Shown here piece after piece: positions 6,758-14,115 of a stretch of 24,104 bases of DNA. Position 1 is the first letter of the stretch. Each line of letters starts with the position of its first letter. Position numbers and translations under genes: made by a program. Where the stretch lies: contig JBGVGI010000008.1 in the NCBI GenBank assembly GCA_045121595.1, positions 1-24,104 of the forward strand, written 5' to 3'. The notes below the pieces were generated by a model. The model was not told where the DNA came from, did not search any database, and saw only the letters and a list, made by a program, of their open reading frames with translations. Source of the stretch: Fumia sp045121595 (lineage in GTDB: Bacteria; Bacillota; Clostridia; Oscillospirales; Ruminococcaceae).

Positions 6758-7799
6758 AAGTCTGCCCATTCTTATCAAGTCCTAAATGCTTATACGCAAG
6801 AGCCGTTGCGCATCTTCCTCTCGGTGTTCTTGAAAGGAAGCCAATCTGCATAAGATACGGCTCGTAAACGTCTTCTATCGTCACCGTTTCCTCACCGAGC
6901 AGTGCCGAAATCGTTTCAAGACCGACGGGACCGCCGTTATACTGGGTGATAATCGCATGAAGCATTCTTCTGTCGTTGTTGTCAAGACCTAATTTATCGA
7001 CGTCAAGACGGTTTAAAGCCGTGTCAACGATATCTTTTGTGATAGTGCCGTCACCGATAATCTGCGCAAAGTCCCTTACACGCTTTAACATTCTGTTTGC
7101 AATACGTGGTGTACCGCGTGAACGTTTTGCAAGTTCTAATGCACCTGCTTTTTCGCAGTCAATACCCAAAATCCCCGCACTTCTCAAAATAATCTCGGAA
7201 AGCTCCTCGGGGGTATACATTTCAAGTCTTAAAAGTACGCCGAATCGGTCACGCAAAGGTGAAGTCAGCTGACCTGCCCTTGTAGTCGCACCAACTAAGG
7301 TAAAACGTGGCAAATCAATTCTTATACTCCTTGCGGAGGGTCCTTTGCCTATCATAATATCAAGAGCAAAGTCCTCCATAGCGGGGTACAAAACTTCCTC
7401 AACCGCCTTTGAAAGACGGTGGATTTCGTCAATAAACAAAACGTCACCGGGGCCTAAGTTTGTAAGGAGTGCCGCCAGGTCACCGGGTTTTTCAATAGCG
7501 GGTCCCGAGGTGATTTTAAGGTTTACGTTAAGCTCGTTTGCGATAATCTGCGACAAAGTCGTCTTACCAAGACCTGGAGGGCCGTAGAGCAAAACGTGAT
7601 CTAATGCCTCTCCCCTTTGCTTTGCCGCCTCGATGTATACAGAAAGGTTTTCTTTTACCTTCTGCTGACCGATGTATTCATCTAAGGTTTTCGGTCTTAA
7701 CGAAAACTCAACGTCATGGTCCTCAGTGTTCTGATAATCGGGAGCAGTTATGCGGTTTTCAAAATCAAAATCTTCTTTTTCAAACTGTGATTCAAACAT
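6750..7799 (-). CDS. ruvB: Holliday junction branch migration DNA helicase RuvB
   Basis: A 349-residue AAA+ motor that, with RuvA, drives branch migration of Holliday junctions. Walker A GPPGLGKTT is at 73-81, Walker B LFIDEIH at 121-127, sensor 1 is in GATTRAG, and the arginine-finger segment is PLRDRFG. The C-terminal winged-helix motif GGPVGLETISALLGEE is followed by EPYLMQIGFLSRTPRGR. AGAGGAG lies 6 nt before the ATG, 12 nt after the ruvA stop. The last two Leu codons and the TAG stop lie inside the final hairpin of the 6564-6757 array, so the array supplies the extreme C-terminus. Confidence 0.97.
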   Translation of the reverse strand: MFESQFEKEDFDFENRITAPDYQNTEDHDVEFSLRPKTLDEYIGQQKVKENLSVYIEAAKQRGEALDHVLLYGPPGLGKTTLSQIIANELNVNLKITSGPAIEKPGDLAALLTNLGPGDVLFIDEIHRLSKAVEEVLYPAMEDFALDIMIGKGPSARSIRIDLPRFTLVGATTRAGQLTSPLRDRFGVLLRLEMYTPEELSEIILRSAGILGIDCEKAGALELAKRSRGTPRIANRMLKRVRDFAQIIGDGTITKDIVDTALNRLDVDKLGLDNNDRRMLHAIITQYNGGPVGLETISALLGEETVTIEDVYEPYLMQIGFLSRTPRGRCATALAYKHLGLDKNGQTLL

Positions 7800-7811
7800 A
7801 GTTTACTCCTC

Positions 7812-8414
7812 TTAAATCTTTCCGGCTAACGCCTTAAGACCGTGTTTAATCATATCTTCAACCGACATATTGGGGTCAAGCTTTGTGATAACGTTAGTTG
7901 CCTCACTCTGTGCGTAACCTAAAACAACAAGTGCGGAAATTGCCTCGGAAGCATTCGACGAGTTATCAAAACTAACTGACGGAATATCCGAAATACCGCT
8001 TGAAATCTGTTCTTTTGAAATCTTGTCCTTAAGCTCTAAAAGAATTCTCTGTGCGGTTTTAAGTCCTATTCCCGGTGCAGAAGCTATAGCCTTTGCATCC
8101 CCTGACGCCACGCATAAAGCAAAGCGTTCGGGAGTAACCGAGGAAAGTATCGAAAGTGCCGCCTTAGGCCCTACCCTTGTAACCGAGATAAGCATCTTAA
8201 AGCAATTAAGCTCCTCTTCATCGGCAAAACCAAAAAGGTCTATCATATTTTCCGTCACGTGTAAGTAGGTGTAAAAGAGTACCTCCTCACCGAGTTTCGG
8301 AAGTCTTGAAACCGACACAGCCGACGTTCTTATTCCATAGCCTACCCCCTGGCATTCAACCACTGCAAAATTAGGCTCAGTTTTTATAAGTTTGCCTTTT
8401 AAACTGTAAATCAT
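7812..8414 (-). CDS. ruvA: Holliday junction branch migration protein RuvA
   Basis: A 200-residue junction-binding subunit. The N-terminal OB-fold begins MIYSLKGKLIK. Two helix-hairpin-helix motifs follow: MLISVTRVGPKAALSIL near 74-90 and IASAPGIGLKTAQRILLELK near 110-129. The C-terminal RuvB-contacting domain covers about 150-200 (ASEAISALVVLGYAQSEA). Length is normal. GAGGAAG precedes the ATG and overlaps the ruvC stop region; the gap to ruvC is 10 nt. It is the middle gene of ruvC-ruvA-ruvB. Confidence 0.97.
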   Translation of the reverse strand: MIYSLKGKLIKTEPNFAVVECQGVGYGIRTSAVSVSRLPKLGEEVLFYTYLHVTENMIDLFGFADEEELNCFKMLISVTRVGPKAALSILSSVTPERFALCVASGDAKAIASAPGIGLKTAQRILLELKDKISKEQISSGISDIPSVSFDNSSNASEAISALVVLGYAQSEATNVITKLDPNMSVEDMIKHGLKALAGKI

Positions 8415-8424
8415 AATTACTTCC

Positions 8425-8916
8425 TCATTTCAAGTTAAAAATTCTGCTCGGTGCGGTGTGCGCGTGACAAATTGCAATCGCAAGTGCATCGGCAACGTCG
8501 TCGGGCTTTGGTGTTTTCTGTAAGTTGAGAATTTTTTTAGTCATCTCAATAACCTGACGTTTTATTGCACGTCCATATCCCACAACCGCTTGTTTTACCT
8601 GAAGTGGCGTGTACTCATAGCAGGGAATATTTGCCTCCCTTGCGGCAAGTACGATAACTCCCCTTGCCTGAGCCACGTCGATAGCGGTTTTCTGGTTTGA
8701 GTTAAAAAATAGCTTTTCAATAGCCATAGCCTCAGGCTTATAAATCGCTATAAGCTCCGAAACCTGTTTATAAATTTCAAGAAGTCTGTCCGAAAACTCC
8801 ATATCGGAAGGAGTCGTAACGGCTCCGTATTCTATAGTACGGAAGGAGTGTCCGTCATATTCAATAATTCCGCACCCGACGATTGCATAGCCAGGGTCGA
8901 TACCGAGTATTCTCAA
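8425..8916 (-). CDS. ruvC: Crossover junction endodeoxyribonuclease RuvC
   Basis: A 163-residue resolvase that cuts Holliday junctions. The start is set at TTG 8916 because AAGGAGG lies 7 nt upstream and the product then begins at LRILGIDPG, as in the family. The ATG at 8940 would place the ribosome binding site inside the gene. Catalytic acidic residues by position: D7 (GIDPG), E67 (AIEKLF), D140 and D143 (KPDDVADALA), matching the E. coli D7/E66/D138/D141 spacing. It is divergent from the PHP gene, with only 60 nt between starts. Confidence 0.96.
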   Translation of the reverse strand: MRILGIDPGYAIVGCGIIEYDGHSFRTIEYGAVTTPSDMEFSDRLLEIYKQVSELIAIYKPEAMAIEKLFFNSNQKTAIDVAQARGVIVLAAREANIPCYEYTPLQVKQAVVGYGRAIKRQVIEMTKKILNLQKTPKPDDVADALAIAICHAHTAPSRIFNLK

Positions 8917-8928
8917 CTTAAACCCTCC

Positions 8929-8957
8929 TTGACAAATCATTTATAAAATACTAAAAT
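8929..8957 (+). promoter_or_regulatory. Sigma-70-type promoter for the PHP gene
   Basis: TTGACA (8929-8934, perfect consensus), a 17-nt spacer, and TAAAAT (8952-8957). It lies 19 nt upstream of the ATG at 8977 and points rightward. The -35 box shares its first two bases with the complement of the ruvC Shine-Dalgarno. Confidence 0.8.
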
Positions 8958-8976
8958 ACCCTTTGAGGTGTTTTTA

Positions 8977-9771
8977 ATGAAACTTTTTGACTATCATATC
9001 CATACTGAACTGTCGCCCGACTCCGCCACCACGTTAAAAGAAGCAATTGACGAAGCATATAACAAAGGGCTTTCGGAAATTGCCATAACCGACCACTTTA
9101 ACTTTCGTCCGAGCGGTTGTCACGATTCGGTTGAAAAATTTATCGATTACTATGAAAAATATAAAGCTTTCTGTGAAGAAAATAAGAGTGGCATCCCCGT
9201 TAAATTCGGTATTGAAATCGGTCAGTGCTACCTTGAACCCAATATGTTTACAGAGCTTATAAACGCTGTTCCCTATGACTTTGTACTGTCATCGGTTCAT
9301 GCAGTCGGTGATACCGACCTTTACTCTTTTACATACACAAAAGAAAGTATCGACTATCTCGTAAACGGTTACTTAGAGCTTGTATATAAAATTGCCGACG
9401 AATACGATTTTGACTGTCTCGCCCACATAAATCTCATAAGACGTTACGCCGCAAGAGATGATATCTGGGTAGATTTTTCAAAGTACGAAGATAAACTTAT
9501 TGCTATCTTAAAAAGAGTTGTTGAACGTAATAAAGGTCTTGAAATCAATACCTCAGGAATCCGTCAAGTGGTAAAGGAAGCTATCCCCGATGAATATATC
9601 GTAAGTCTTTTTAAACGCCTTGGTGGTAAAATCCTCACCATCGGCTCAGATGCTCACAATATAGCGCAGATAGGTATGCACGTCGCAGAAGGAATCGAGG
9701 TTGCAAAAAACTCAGGATTCACTGAAATCTGCACCTTCGAAAACCGCACCCCCATCTTCCATTCGATATAA
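8977..9771 (+). CDS. PHP-domain phosphoesterase, HisJ-like (probable histidinol-phosphatase)
   Basis: The only plus-strand gene. GAGGTG at 8965-8970 lies 6 nt before ATG 8977; the upstream in-frame GTG at 8968 overlaps this site and is rejected. The 264-residue product carries the PHP metal ligands: H7 and H9 (DYHIHT), D39 and H40 (ITDH), E80 (GIEIG), H108 (SSVHAV), H150 (LAHINLIRR), and D225 and H227 (GSDAH). Size and wording fit HisJ-type histidinol-phosphate phosphatases, but no histidine-biosynthesis gene is nearby, so another phosphate monoester is possible. Its stop codon overlaps the start of the 61-bp repeat at 9770. A strong promoter lies upstream. Confidence 0.8.
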   Translation: MKLFDYHIHTELSPDSATTLKEAIDEAYNKGLSEIAITDHFNFRPSGCHDSVEKFIDYYEKYKAFCEENKSGIPVKFGIEIGQCYLEPNMFTELINAVPYDFVLSSVHAVGDTDLYSFTYTKESIDYLVNGYLELVYKIADEYDFDCLAHINLIRRYAARDDIWVDFSKYEDKLIAILKRVVERNKGLEINTSGIRQVVKEAIPDEYIVSLFKRLGGKILTIGSDAHNIAQIGMHVAEGIEVAKNSGFTEICTFENRTPIFHSI

Positions 9772-9830
9772 TCCGTCAGGCGTTGCCTCGTCGCGTAGCG
9801 ACATATCGCTAATTCCCATCGGAAATTTAT
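9770..9830 (+). repeat. 61-bp direct repeat, copy A
   Basis: It begins AATCCGTCAGGCGTTGCC and ends GGAAATTTAT, with an internal hairpin GTCGC (9790-9794) GTA GCGAC (9798-9802). It matches 9966-10026 at 59 of 61 positions. Its first two bases are the last two of the PHP stop codon. Confidence 0.9.
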
Positions 9831-9868
9831 CTCACGTTTGCGTGGCAAACATTTTCTCTCCCTCCGTC

Positions 9869-9947
9869 TTTTGCTCCGCAAAATCCACCTCCCCCGTCAG
9901 GTGGAGGCAAGGCTTCCCTTGTCAGGGAAGCTGTCAGCGTAGCTGAC
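9869..9947. repeat. Composite element of four hairpins between the direct repeats
   Basis: Four perfect stems in a row: TTTTGC/GCAAAA (9869-9883), TCCACCT/AGGTGGA (9884-9905), GCTTCCCT/AGGGAAGC (9912-9931), and GTCAGC/GCTGAC (9933-9947). This arrangement is like a widespread intergenic repeat of gut Clostridia (recalled, not searched). No protein is supported here. Confidence 0.7.
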
Positions 9948-9965
9948 TGAAGGGTAGTCTATTCA

Positions 9966-10026
9966 AATCCGTCAGGCGTTGCCTCGTCGCGTAGCGACAT
10001 ATCGCTAATTTCCAACGGAAATTTAT
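9966..10026 (+). repeat. 61-bp direct repeat, copy B
   Basis: Near-identical to 9770-9830 (two substitutions in the AATTCCCATC part), including the GTCGC/GCGAC hairpin at 9986-9998. The 9772-10232 gap contains these repeats, the hairpin element between them, the hairpin at 10039-10057 and the terminator at 10190-10225. Nothing recognisable was seen in about 10061-10189. Confidence 0.9.
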
Positions 10027-10031
10027 ATCGC

Positions 10032-10060
10032 ATCGTAGGGGCGAACTGTGTTCGCCCGTC
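10032..10060. repeat. REP-like hairpin, family 2 copy 2
   Basis: GGGCGAA (10039-10045) pairs with TTCGCCC (10051-10057) around CTGTG. It shares the ATCGTAGGG lead and CTGTG loop with the 5505-5540 hairpin while the stem differs with pairing kept. Confidence 0.55.
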
Positions 10061-10189
10061 AATGTCTCCCCAAAAACCGTCGAGGACGACGTCCCGTCAC
10101 CCGCCAAAAGCGGATTTCATTGTGCACCTCTTGGCACACTTATCCCATTATCCTTACATTATACCACCAAAAACTATATTTTGCAAGTA

Positions 10190-10225
10190 AAAACTGCCCG
10201 AAATTGTTAACTTTCGGGCAGTTTT
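10190..10225. terminator. Bidirectional rho-independent terminator between the PHP and LOG genes
   Basis: AAAACTGCCCGAAA (10190-10203) pairs perfectly with TTTCGGGCAGTTTT (10212-10225). The A/T flanks give a T-run on both strands. It lies 7 nt after the LOG gene stop and can also stop rightward transcription from the PHP gene. Confidence 0.9.
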
Positions 10226-10232
10226 ATTTAAA

Positions 10233-10808
10233 TTATTTAAGGTCTTTAACCGAGTATCTCTTAGGCACATGATTCTCAATGTAATCAACAGCCTCTTTGG
10301 GGTCACAAACACAGTTAAAGAGATGGCTTACTCCGTTTCTTATAAATCCCGTTTCAATGGAATAATTAAGGAAATCTTCAAGCTTATCATAATATCCGTT
10401 TATATCCATAAGAGCAATCGGCTTTGTATGCTGACCAAGTTGCTTTAAGGTAACAACTTCAAAAAACTCCTCAAAAGTACCTATTCCACCGGGAACAACG
10501 ATAAAAGCATCGGCAAGCTCGCCCATTTTACCTTTGCGTTCTGCCATGGTGTTTGTATAGATAATCTCAGTGCATTGATCGTAAATGACTTCAATTGCCT
10601 CTTCCCTGAAAAAATGAGGGATAACGCCGATAATCTCTCCACCTGCGCGGTTTACACCTCTTGCAGCCGCACCCATAAGTCCCGTGCAACCTGCACCGAA
10701 AACAAGGGTATGTCCCCTTTTTCCGATTTCTTCACCAAGACGTTCAACAACTTCGATATATAAATCATCAATACGGCCACTCGCCGCACCAAAAACACAA
10801 ATTTTCAT
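10233..10808 (-). CDS. LOG-family / TIGR00730 Rossmann-fold nucleotide phosphoribohydrolase
   Basis: A 191-residue protein with the LOG hallmark PGGIGTFEE at 106-114 and the upstream MAERKGKM segment (R91) that completes the active site. The GAGCTGLMGAAARG loop near 38-51 binds nucleotide. Family members hydrolyse cytokinin riboside 5'-monophosphates or related nucleoside monophosphates; the physiological substrate in Clostridia is unclear. GGGAGG lies 7 nt before the ATG. It is a single-gene unit with its own promoter (10831-10859) and terminator. Confidence 0.88.
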   Translation of the reverse strand: MKICVFGAASGRIDDLYIEVVERLGEEIGKRGHTLVFGAGCTGLMGAAARGVNRAGGEIIGVIPHFFREEAIEVIYDQCTEIIYTNTMAERKGKMGELADAFIVVPGGIGTFEEFFEVVTLKQLGQHTKPIALMDINGYYDKLEDFLNYSIETGFIRNGVSHLFNCVCDPKEAVDYIENHVPKRYSVKDLK

Positions 10809-10830
10809 AATATCGCCTCCCTTTTATCTT

Positions 10831-10859
10831 ATTATACATCAAAACGATTTATTCTGCAA
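10831..10859 (-). promoter_or_regulatory. Sigma-70-type promoter for the LOG-family gene
   Basis: On the minus strand: TTGCAG (10854-10859), a 17-nt spacer, and TATAAT (10831-10836), 22 nt upstream of the ATG. Confidence 0.8.
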
Positions 10860-10863
10860 CATA

Positions 10864-10897
10864 AAAAAATCCGTACCATTGTCGGTACGGATTTTTT
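10864..10897. terminator. Rho-independent terminator at the end of the ior operon
   Basis: AAAAAATCCGTACC (10864-10877) pairs with GGTACGGATTTTTT (10884-10897) around ATTGTC. It lies 8 nt after the stop of the last operon gene, with a T-run on the minus strand. Confidence 0.92.
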
Positions 10898-10905
10898 GTT
10901 ATACT

Positions 10906-11775
10906 CTAATTCAAAACCATTTCTCTGATTTTTGCTGCTGCTTCTTTCATCTGGCGAAGTAACGGAAGCACTTCTTCACGTTTTCTCTTACCGAAAATAT
11001 GACAGGATTCAAGGGTGAAATCCCCATTGTAGCCGATATCTTTGAGTGCTTTGCAGACAATATCAAAATCAATATCCATCGTAAACGGAATAGCGTGGCT
11101 ATCCTGCCATTTATCGTTATCGTGAAGGTGTAAAGCTAAAAGCTTGTCACCCAAAGCGTGTATCATTTTTTCGGCAGTTGTGTTAAGTCCACGCATCTCG
11201 GCGTGACCGATATCAAGACAAGCGATAAAGTCCTCATCGTCAACCGCTTTTAAGTTTGCAACAAAGTCAGTTTCATTGGAACAAGCGGCAAAACACGCTT
11301 CATCCTTTTTAATATCCCAGTTCCACATATTCTCAGTTGCAATCTTCATACCGTATTTTTTCGCAAGAGGCAAAAGTTCAAAGTACATCTTCTTGTTTTC
11401 TTCGGGTGTCCAGTCGTTACCGGGGTGGATAACGATAACTTCACAACCTAAAAGACCTGCGATTTCGATACTTCTCGGAAGCAATTTATAAATTACGGGA
11501 GCCATTACCGAAAAGGGCGCGTGAGCCTGATTGCAGACAATTCCCCTTTCGTCAGCATAAGCTTTGAGCATAGCGCAGTATTCTTTGTAATCATCCTTCA
11601 TAAAAGGAGAATCAGAATTAATTTCAGGCTTTCTCAATAACTCGTTATATCTCACAAGTTCGCAGATAGTAATATCGTAAGCATCAAAACCCGCATCGGC
11701 AATAACACCGATAGCTTCTTTATGGGAATACCCTGCTCTTACAAGGGATGCCGTTTCAGTAGAAATTCTATGCAT
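10906..11775 (-). CDS. Sugar phosphate isomerase/epimerase-like TIM barrel (AP endonuclease 2 fold)
   Basis: A 289-residue xylose-isomerase-like TIM barrel. The expected divalent-metal ligands can be seen: E148 (IATENM), D188 and H191 (CLDIGHAE), H216/H218 (LHLHDN) and E256 (FTLESC). HPGN at 117-120 is another family motif. Members isomerise or epimerise sugars and related polyols, or dehydrate them; the substrate is not readable from sequence. It is the last gene of the paaK-ior operon, 10 nt after the ACT gene and directly before a terminator. A link to arylpyruvate metabolism is not obvious. Confidence 0.85.
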   Translation of the reverse strand: MHRISTETASLVRAGYSHKEAIGVIADAGFDAYDITICELVRYNELLRKPEINSDSPFMKDDYKEYCAMLKAYADERGIVCNQAHAPFSVMAPVIYKLLPRSIEIAGLLGCEVIVIHPGNDWTPEENKKMYFELLPLAKKYGMKIATENMWNWDIKKDEACFAACSNETDFVANLKAVDDEDFIACLDIGHAEMRGLNTTAEKMIHALGDKLLALHLHDNDKWQDSHAIPFTMDIDFDIVCKALKDIGYNGDFTLESCHIFGKRKREEVLPLLRQMKEAAAKIREMVLN

Positions 11776-11785
11776 AACTCATTCC

Positions 11786-12217
11786 TCACATATTGTAAAC
11801 TTCGTCAGCAGAAACCATAGTAATATCGTTTTTACTAAGTACTTCAATAGCCTTGTTATTATCGTCAACACGAATGATAACGTAAGCAGAATTTACTTCT
11901 TTTGAAATAAAAGCATACATATATTCAACGGCGATATCGTTGTCGGAAAGCACCTTCATAGGAGTTGCAAGTCCGCCGGGCTGATCGTCGATACGGATAG
12001 TAAGTACGTCGGTGAGTGCAACAGTGCAGTTGTGCTCTTTAAGTGCTTTTTCTGCAACGTCGGGTTTATTTACAATAAGACGGAAGATACCGAAATCCTT
12101 TGTATCGGCAATACAAAGCGCACGGATATCAACGTCTGCTTTATGCAAAGTATCGGTAATCTCAGCAAGACGTCCTTTTTTGTTTTCAACGAAAATTGAT
12201 AACTGTTTAATAATCAT
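11786..12217 (-). CDS. Tandem ACT-domain protein
   Basis: A 143-residue protein made of two ACT modules. The first (about 1-68) begins IKQLSIFVENKKGRLAEITD and the second (about 69-143) contains LTIRIDDQPGGLATPMKVLS. The N-K-x-G-R-L and Q-P-G-G-L turns are where ACT domains usually bind amino acids. No catalytic domain is attached. Stand-alone proteins of this kind often sit beside paaK and ior genes, so sensing of an aromatic amino acid or arylacetate-related ligand is a reasonable inference. AGGAGGT lies 6 nt before the ATG, overlapping the end of the upstream paaK. Confidence 0.88.
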   Translation of the reverse strand: MIIKQLSIFVENKKGRLAEITDTLHKADVDIRALCIADTKDFGIFRLIVNKPDVAEKALKEHNCTVALTDVLTIRIDDQPGGLATPMKVLSDNDIAVEYMYAFISKEVNSAYVIIRVDDNNKAIEVLSKNDITMVSADEVYNM

Positions 12218-12228
12218 AGTGAGACCTC

Positions 12229-13536
12229 CTAAATAAGTTTTCTCTTATCAATAACACGGACAGCTTTACCTTCTGAACGTGCGATAGACTTGGGTTCAAC
12301 AAGCTTAACGGATGCCGCAATCTGCAAAGTTCCGTTTAAAGCAGAGGCAATCTGGCGTTCTTTTTCCCTGATACCTGCAACGGTGTCGGAGAAGAATGAA
12401 GCATCCATCTCAACAAGCACTTCGAGTGAGTCAAGGTTACCCTGTCTGTCAACGATAAGCTGATAGTTGGGAGTAGCAAATCCCATTTCTAAAAGCACAC
12501 TTTCTACCTGTGAAGGGAAAACGTTTACACCCCTTATTATAAGCATATCGTCGCTTCTGCCACGGGGTTTGCACATTCTAAGCAAGGTTCTTCCGCATTT
12601 ACAAGGAGAAATATCAAGCTTTGCGATATCGCGTGTGCGGTAACGGATTAAAGGCAACGCTTCTTTTGTGATACATGTAAAAACAAGCTCACCCTCTTCT
12701 CCGTAAGGCAAAACCTCACCCGTATCGGGGTCGATAATCTCAGGGATAAAATGGTCTTCGTTTACGTGCATTCCTGCCTGTTCTTCACATTCAAAGGAAA
12801 CACCGGGACCCATAATTTCAGAAAGTCCGTAGATATCGTAAGCCTTAAGACCAAGTCTTTTCTCGATTTCACGGCGCATTTCCTCAGTCCAGGGTTCTGC
12901 ACCGAAAATACCTGCCTTAACCTTGATGTCGTCGGGAGTCATACCCATTTCTTCCATAGTTTCGGCAATATACAAAGCATAAGAAGGAGTACAGCAAATC
13001 ATCGTGGAACCAAAGTCCTTCATAATCTGAAGCTGACGTTTTGTGTTACCGGTAGATACGGGAATTACCGCCGCACCGACCTTTGTAGCACCACCATGAA
13101 GACCAAGTCCACCCGTGAAAAGTCCGTAGCCGTAGGAAACGTGGAAGATATCCTTCTCACTTCCCCCTGCCGCAACGATAGCACGGGCAACACATTCATC
13201 AAAAATCTCAAGGTCGTTTGCAGTATAACCTACAACCGTCTGCTTACCCGTTGTACCTGAGGATGCGTGAATTCTGTTAACTTCGTCCATCGGACAAGCA
13301 AAAAGTCCGTAAGGATAGGTATCACGAAGGTCCTGTTTTACTGTAAACGGCAACTTTTTAAGGTCGTCAACCGTCTTGATATCTTCGGGTTTAAGTCCCG
13401 CTTTATCCATTTTTTCTCTGTAAAGAGGAACGTTATCGTAAACTCTTTTTACCGTCTTTGCAAGGCGTTCACCCTGAAGCTTTTTAAGTTCCTCACGCTC
13501 CATACACTCAAATTGAGGAGCACGTACGTTTTTCAT
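12229..13536 (-). CDS. paaK: Phenylacetate-CoA ligase (second copy, distal)
   Basis: A 435-residue adenylate-forming enzyme that activates arylacetates to CoA thioesters with ATP. The P-loop-like SSGTTGKQTVVGYT is at 92-105, the YGLSEIMGPG core at about 234-243, RYRTRDIAKLD follows, and the C-terminal lid ends ARSEGKAVRVIDKRKL with the catalytic-region lysine. Length is normal. It starts just after iorB (stop and start 2 nt apart, AAGGAA within the iorB end). It is clearly paralogous to, but well diverged from, the copy at 15851-17155. With IorAB it would act on indoleacetyl- or phenylacetyl-CoA; the direction and substrate in vivo are inferred. Confidence 0.92.
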   Translation of the reverse strand: MKNVRAPQFECMEREELKKLQGERLAKTVKRVYDNVPLYREKMDKAGLKPEDIKTVDDLKKLPFTVKQDLRDTYPYGLFACPMDEVNRIHASSGTTGKQTVVGYTANDLEIFDECVARAIVAAGGSEKDIFHVSYGYGLFTGGLGLHGGATKVGAAVIPVSTGNTKRQLQIMKDFGSTMICCTPSYALYIAETMEEMGMTPDDIKVKAGIFGAEPWTEEMRREIEKRLGLKAYDIYGLSEIMGPGVSFECEEQAGMHVNEDHFIPEIIDPDTGEVLPYGEEGELVFTCITKEALPLIRYRTRDIAKLDISPCKCGRTLLRMCKPRGRSDDMLIIRGVNVFPSQVESVLLEMGFATPNYQLIVDRQGNLDSLEVLVEMDASFFSDTVAGIREKERQIASALNGTLQIAASVKLVEPKSIARSEGKAVRVIDKRKLI

Positions 13537-13538
13537 TT

Positions 13539-14111
13539 TTACCAGTTCCTTCCAAGTTCAAATGCTTTTTTGTTAATTTCAAGGAATTTCTCAGGAACAG
13601 AAGATTCAAGTGCCTTCTGCCAGTCTTCATCGGAGAAACCGAGTACCTTTGAAGCAACACCCATAAGCACCACGTTTACAGCTTTTGCGTTTCCTGCTTC
13701 GTTAGCAAGTTTCAAAGCATCAACGATGGTCAAATTTTCAACGAGTGCGCCCATCTTCTCACCGATATTTTCGGGATACTTCATAGCACCCGTGATAACG
13801 GGCATCGGAGCAATTTCCTGAGCGTTCACAACGATACTTCCTCCCTTTTTAAGGAAAGGAATCCATCTTGCCGCTTCAAGCATTTCAAACGAGATGATAA
13901 GGTCTGCCTCACCCTCGTTGATAACGGGAGAATACACCTTCTCATCGGAATATTTAACGTAGGTTACAACGCTTCCACCACGCTGGGACATACCGTGAAC
14001 TTCGGAAACCTTTACGTCGTAGCCTGATGCCATAACAACTTTTCCCAAAAGCTTACTTGCAAGCAAACTTCCCTGTCCGCCGACACCGACAATCATAATA
14101 TTTTTATTCAT
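13539..14111 (-). CDS. iorB: Indolepyruvate oxidoreductase subunit beta IorB
   Basis: A 190-residue gamma-type domain of the pyruvate:ferredoxin oxidoreductase superfamily. The N-terminal glycine-rich motif IVGVGGQGSLLASKLLG at 7-23 and the SEVHGMSQRGGSVVTYVKYS motif are diagnostic. With IorA it oxidatively decarboxylates arylpyruvates to arylacyl-CoA and reduces ferredoxin. AGGAGA lies upstream of the ATG, 4 nt after the iorA stop, so the two subunits are translationally coupled. Confidence 0.95.
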   Translation of the reverse strand: MNKNIMIVGVGGQGSLLASKLLGKVVMASGYDVKVSEVHGMSQRGGSVVTYVKYSDEKVYSPVINEGEADLIISFEMLEAARWIPFLKKGGSIVVNAQEIAPMPVITGAMKYPENIGEKMGALVENLTIVDALKLANEAGNAKAVNVVLMGVASKVLGFSDEDWQKALESSVPEKFLEINKKAFELGRNW

Positions 14112-14115
14112 ATTC

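Noticed and set aside
9770..10026. Insertion sequence or MITE with a transposase
   Set aside because: No transposase frame is present, and the boundaries are direct rather than terminal inverted repeats. It is kept as a repeat only.
10048..10272. A 74-residue plus-strand frame in the PHP-LOG gap
   Set aside because: It crosses the terminator hairpin and the end of the LOG gene and has no recognisable domain.
12751..13821. Two long plus-strand frames of 169 and 184 residues opposite paaK and iorB
   Set aside because: They lie antisense to genes with clear catalytic motifs, lack ribosome binding sites and give low-complexity, family-less products. They are shadow frames.
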